The notes under the pieces: generated by a model
Told to the model about the DNA's origin: nothing
Seen by the model: only the letters and a program-made list of their open reading frames with translations
The model's database searches: none
In this document: positions 60,285 to 64,000 of the stretch, piece by piece
Layout: the number at the start of each line of letters is the position of its first letter
How positions within the stretch are numbered: the stretch's first letter is position 1
Program-made: the position numbers and the translations under genes
Assembly: GCF_029873635.1 (NCBI RefSeq)
Contig: NC_080425.1
Location: forward strand, 39,187,390-39,251,389
Source: Malania oleifera
Taxonomy: Eukaryota; Streptophyta; Magnoliopsida; Santalales; Ximeniaceae
DNA length: 64,000 nucleotides
Reading direction: 5' to 3'

Positions 60285-60460
60285 TAAGTCGGCGTAAGGG
60301 CCGAGGATATTATATGATATGTCGGTGTAAAGGCCGAGGTTTTATATGAAATACCGGCGTAAGGGCCGAAGGTTTTTATGATATGCTATACCGGCGTAAG
60401 GGCCGTGATTTACCAGATACAAAATGCCGGCGTAAGGGCCGTGGGTTTTATATGACATGT
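60285..60460. repeat. Minisatellite with CCGGCGTAAGGGCCG units
   Basis: Five copies of a 15-bp motif (GTCGGCGTAAGGGCCG, GTCGGTGTAAAGGCCG, ACCGGCGTAAGGGCCG twice, GCCGGCGTAAGGGCCG), 30-45 bp apart, each followed by a variable TATGA-rich stretch. Confidence 0.9.
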
Positions 60461-61287
60461 TATGCAAAGTTTTATGAAGATATTAACATGGCAGATATTA
60501 TTATGAAATAGTCATGTATCATTATGTGGAAATATATTATATGTTATCATAACCTGGTTGGTTTGGTTTAGGCTTTCACGAAGCACGGTACCGTAGCTAT
60601 ATGATCACGATCTTGTTTATGTTAGTGCTACCGTTTGCCGTAAGGGGCAGTGGGAGATCGACAGTCGATGTGGTTTATTGTAGTTTAGGCGGCCCTATGG
60701 TGTTCGGACCAGGAGGGGCAGACCCATCGTACTTATAGACTTATGTTGATCTAGCGTGGTCGGTTAGCCATTGCTAGGTCCCGCCTTTGAGCCGCATAAC
60801 CCAGTCATGTGGGGGTAAGACATGACACCAGCTAGCTATCTATTTAGAGTGTTTTCTATGTACAGTTATATGAGATGATTTATATGTATAGAAATTCAGT
60901 ATGTTATACCATGTTATGATAAATTACACTTTTCCCAAATATGATACAAACAGTTTTATCAAGTTTGATTTATGTACTGTTATACATATAACATGAAAAT
61001 ACTCATGTTGTCACACACTAATATTAGTTTATTTCCCTTACTGAGAGGTGTCTCACCCCAGCTATATAAATATTTCAGGAGCCCTAGATAAAAAAGCGGA
61101 TAGCGTTCCGTAGCATTAGAGTTCAATTGTTCTACCCTGCCTGAAGGGTAAGTCATTTTGCTAGGGTCTGACAAAATTTTGGGTGGTGACTCTAGGCCAC
61201 TTTTGGATATTTTGGGATACGTGTATGTACATGATAGTGATAGTAAAACTTTGGTATTGTGTTGGTTGGATAATTTGATATGTATAT

Positions 61288-63292
61288 GAACTTTGGAAAG
61301 ATAGAAAACCAAATATATCCTACTTTCATGTATTCGGTTGCAAATATTTTATTTTAAATACTAAAAATGACCTAGGAAAATTTGATGCAAAGTCAGATGA
61401 AGGTATTTTCTTAGGTTATTCTACAAATAGTAAAGCCTATAGGATTTATAATAAAAAAACTTCTACAATTATGGAATCAATTCATATAACCTTTGATGAA
61501 TTAAATTATTATAACATAAAAAATATGAATGATGAAAAAGAAGTCACTCCACAAAAGGAAGAAGTTCTTAAAATAAAAGAAGAAAAGGATAATGATGCAT
61601 TAAATGAAAACCTTTCAGAGAAACTGAAACTTCCTAAAGAGTGGAAATATGACAAAAATCACCCAAAAGAACAAATTCTTGGTGAAACATCAAAACGACT
61701 AACTACTAGAGCCTCACTAAAAAATGTTTGCAATCATTATGCTTTCTTATCCCAACATGAACCAAAAAATATTGAAGATGCCTTAAATGATGACTTTTGG
61801 ATTATAACTATGCAAGAGGAATTAAATCAATTCGAAAGAAGTCAAGTATGGGAACTAATACCAAAACCCAAAGATAAATCAATTATAGGAACAAAATGGG
61901 TGTTTAGAAATAAAAAGGATGAAAACGGAGTAGTTGTGAGAAATAAAGCTAGGTTAGTGGCACAAGGATACAATCAAGAAGAGGGAATTGATTATGATGA
62001 AACTTTTGCACCAGTGGCAAGGATGGAAACCATTAGGATGCTCTTAGCCTATGCAGCCCATAAGGACTTTAAGTTATATCAAATGGTTGTGAAGAGTGCA
62101 TTTCTGAGTGGATATATAAACGAAGAAGTATATGTCAAACAACCACCAGGGTTTGAAAATTTTAAAAATCGAAACCATGTATTCAAATTGAAAAAAGCTC
62201 TTTATGGGTTGAAATAAGCTCCAAGAGCTTGGTATGAGAGATTAAGTAAATTCTTACTTAAAAATGAATTTACAATAGGAAAAGTTGATAGTACCTTATT
62301 CATTAAAACTAAAAACAAAGATTTGTTACTAGTTCAAATATATGTGGATAATATTTTATTTCGAGCTACAAATAAAGATCTATGTAAAGAATTTGCCACA
62401 TGTATGCAAAAAGAGTTTGAGATGAGTATGATGGGAGAATTAAATTACTTTCTTGGATTACAAATCAAACAAGCAAAAATGGAATCTTCATAAATCAAAC
62501 TAAATACATTAAAGACATGTTAAAAAAGTTTGATATCGAAGAAAGTAAACCTATAGGAACTCATATGAGTACTTCAACTAGTCTTGACAAAGATGAAAAA
62601 GGGAAATAAGTTGATACTAAGCATTATCGAGGAATGATAGGAAGCCTACTCTATTTAACAGCAAGTAGGCCAGATATCATGTTTAGTGTATGTATGTGTG
62701 CAAGATCTCAGACAGCTTCAAAGGAATCACATCAAACAGCAATCAAAAGAATCCTTAGGTATCTCCTAGGTACACTTGAACTAGGATTATGGTATCCAAA
62801 GGAATCTAAATTTGAAATGATTAGTTATTCAGATGCAGACTTTGCTGGATGCAAAATAGATAGAAAAAGTACAAGTGGAACATGTCATTTTCTAGGACAT
62901 TCTTTAGTTTCATGGTCTTCAATGAAACAAAATTTTGTAGCATTATCTACAGCAGAAGCAGAATACATTGCTACAGGAAATTGTTGTGCTCAAACATTAT
63001 ATATGAAACAACAGTTAAAAGATTTTCAAATACAATATCAAACTATCCCTATCAAATGTGATAACACAAGTGCTATTAATATTTCAAAAAATCCAGTGTC
63101 TCACTCAAGAACAAAACACATTGATATAAGACATCATTTCTTGAGAGATCATGTACAAAATGAAGATATAGTACTGGAATTTGTAAATACACATGATCAA
63201 TTAGCATATATTTTTACAAAACCTTTGTCAGAAGAAAGATTCATATTTATAAAAAGAGAACTGGGCATGTTTCACAATCGTGAAGTAATTTA
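61288..63292 (+). pseudogene. Ty1/copia pol pseudogene (integrase end, RT, RNase H), Sirevirus-like
   Basis: Starts inside integrase ([20 protein letters not shown], then [15 protein letters not shown]), then a linker, then RT (KTKWVF-type start seen as [44 protein letters not shown]). The RT catalytic box YVDD is YVDN. RNase H follows: SYSDADFAG, STAEAEYIA, CDNTSAI and DIRHHFLRD. Breaks: stop at the Gln after YGLK (62215-62217), one-base slip near 62478, stop at 62609-62611. The 5' gag, protease and integrase core are missing. It ends with a normal stop at 63291. Confidence 0.93.
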
Positions 63293-63592
63293 GGAATTAT
63301 TATGGTTGGCAGGCGACTGCCTGGCTACTGTCTTTCAAAATTCCACAAAGACAGGTGCCTACCACATTCAAGCAGGCGATTGCCTCGTGGTGAGTAGGGT
63401 TAAAAACCCTATTTTAAGTCATTTCAAAACCCACCAGGCACCTAACCATTCATTTTTCTCTCTAACCTTTCATCTCCATCACTTTCCATACACAAATCCT
63501 GCTTAAAGCATCTTGCAACCTAGCATCAAATCCTTCCTCCACAAAAACCGAGCTTAACTTAAAGTTTCCTTGATTTTCTTCTTCATCTAAAC
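63293..63592 (+). other. Spacer between copia pol and the third ORF
   Basis: Contains GC-richer repeats of GCGACTGCCT and CAGGCGATTGCCT (63311-63385), where AGGCGACTGCCT and AGGCGATTGCCT are imperfect palindromes, then a CT-rich leader-like stretch. No LTR or purine tract follows pol immediately, so the element continues into the next ORF. Confidence 0.6.
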
Positions 63593-64000
63593 ATGCCTAG
63601 ATCAAAATCCGTTGGTGTTAAAGGATCCTCCTCTTCCATAAGAATAAACAACGATGAGGTGGAGAAATGGTTGGTCACTCCACACGCCAAGCACCTTTAC
63701 CGAAATCAAATTACTTCAGCAGAACCAATATTAGGTAAGGTACTCGATGTAACGTTCTTCAATTCTAATTTCCCCGAAATCTTGGAACTTTTCAAGAACA
63801 TTGGATGGGATAAGTTTATCACCTACCAAGCTAAAGGCTATTATCCTAATGTTGTACGTATTTTTTACGCAAACATGGAGCGATGCAAAAATGGAATCAA
63901 AACAAATTTGCTTGGGAAAGACATCCATCTAAATCCCATATCTTTGGGAAAGATTCTTCGAATTAAGCCAGGGGATTTTGAGATTCATATTATTGAGAAG
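63593..64000 (+). CDS. Third ORF of a Sirevirus-like copia element (putative plant transposon protein domain), 5' part
   Basis: An ATG at 63593 opens a frame of 136 codons that is still open at the window end, so it does not appear as a closed ORF. It starts MPRSKSVGVKGSSSS, then has NDEVEKWLVTPHAKH, ILELFKNIGWDKFITY, VVRIFYANMERC and DIHLNPISLGKILRIK. The pattern (a short Ser-rich start, then F.NIGW, FYANM, and an I.L...I..IL segment) matches the domain annotated in plants as putative plant transposon protein, found downstream of pol in Sirevirus-type elements, where it is sometimes called env-like. No stop or frameshift is seen, in contrast to the pol upstream. Confidence 0.7.
   Translation, partial: MPRSKSVGVKGSSSSIRINNDEVEKWLVTPHAKHLYRNQITSAEPILGKVLDVTFFNSNFPEILELFKNIGWDKFITYQAKGYYPNVVRIFYANMERCKNGIKTNLLGKDIHLNPISLGKILRIKPGDFEIHIIEK

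Larger units (their letters stand above)
59218..61287 (+). mobile_element. Chimeric LTR: copia-type LTR start joined to a truncated gypsy-type (D-like) LTR
   Basis: 59218-about 59345 (TGTTGGCTTTTTGAGTCC...) looks like the start of a Sire/Tork-type copia LTR. From about 59350 the DNA follows LTR D: GTCGAC boxes (59395-59575), TATA-like TATAAGTATGCC, the leader with a CT-rich patch, AGGTAAGGGG, a CCGGCGTAAGGGCCG minisatellite (60285-60460), GCACGGTACCGTAGC (60583), the GAGCCGCATAACCC core (60789) and the CTGAGAGGTGTCTCACCCC block (61040-61059). It stops near 61280, before the usual LTR end, and is followed directly by copia integrase. Confidence 0.65.

Overview
This window is plant nuclear DNA (an angiosperm, probably a eudicot or other non-grass; species not determinable by reading). 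It is built almost entirely of nested, decayed LTR retrotransposons. I found no ordinary cellular gene, tRNA, rRNA or CRISPR array. The evidence is Ty3/gypsy gag-protease-RT-RNase H-integrase-chromodomain fragments on both strands, one Ty1/copia pol, primer-binding sites complementary to initiator tRNA-Met (TGGTATCAGAGC), purine tracts, long AT-rich LTRs with TG...CA ends, and 5-bp target-site duplications (TSDs) that can be paired by eye.

Layout. (1) 1-6600: a minus-strand gypsy element (M1) with gag/protease remnants, a PBS and a 5' LTR at 2121-6600; that LTR contains a second solo LTR (3786-5657). (2) 6601-52372: the host layer, a head-to-tail array of about 2.3-kb units (U0-U4). Each unit is the first ~750 bp of a gypsy LTR fused at the same junction to the 3' part of pol (integrase zinc finger to chromodomain). 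Every unit is interrupted at a different place: U0 by M1, U1 by the 31-kb M2 complex (9113-40115), U2 by a solo LTR (42171-44435), U3 by a solo LTR (46953-49480); U4 ends abruptly at 52372. (3) M2 is a minus-strand Tekay/Del-like element. Its gag is split by an unclassified solo-LTR-like insert (15941-20574, itself holding solo LTR 17645-20183), and its leader is split by a second minus-strand element, M3 (20698-39672). (4) M3's RT is split by a plus-strand, gag-only, non-autonomous element in the tandem form LTR-gag-LTR-gag-LTR (24167-34959), flanked by a perfect CGTAG duplication. (5) 52373-59217: a truncated gypsy end, featureless AT-rich DNA, and a weak coding relic resembling a plant pararetrovirus/retroelement capsid region (minus strand) split by a 3.25-kb solo LTR (55187-58440, TSD TCATT). 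(6) 59218-64000: a chimeric copia-start/gypsy-type LTR joined to a Sirevirus-like copia pol pseudogene (61288-63292), followed by an intact-so-far third ORF running off the window end.

None of the pol genes looks functional. Inactivating changes are mostly C-to-T or G-to-A transitions (CAG to TAG, Asp to Asn at RT catalytic sites), as expected for long-methylated heterochromatin. The strongest observations are the pol/LTR-derived macrosatellite, the tandem gag-only element, a GTCGAC-centred palindrome cluster upstream of the TATA box in several otherwise unrelated LTR families, and a GGTGAGACACC inverted-repeat block kept in all thirteen long gypsy-type LTRs examined.
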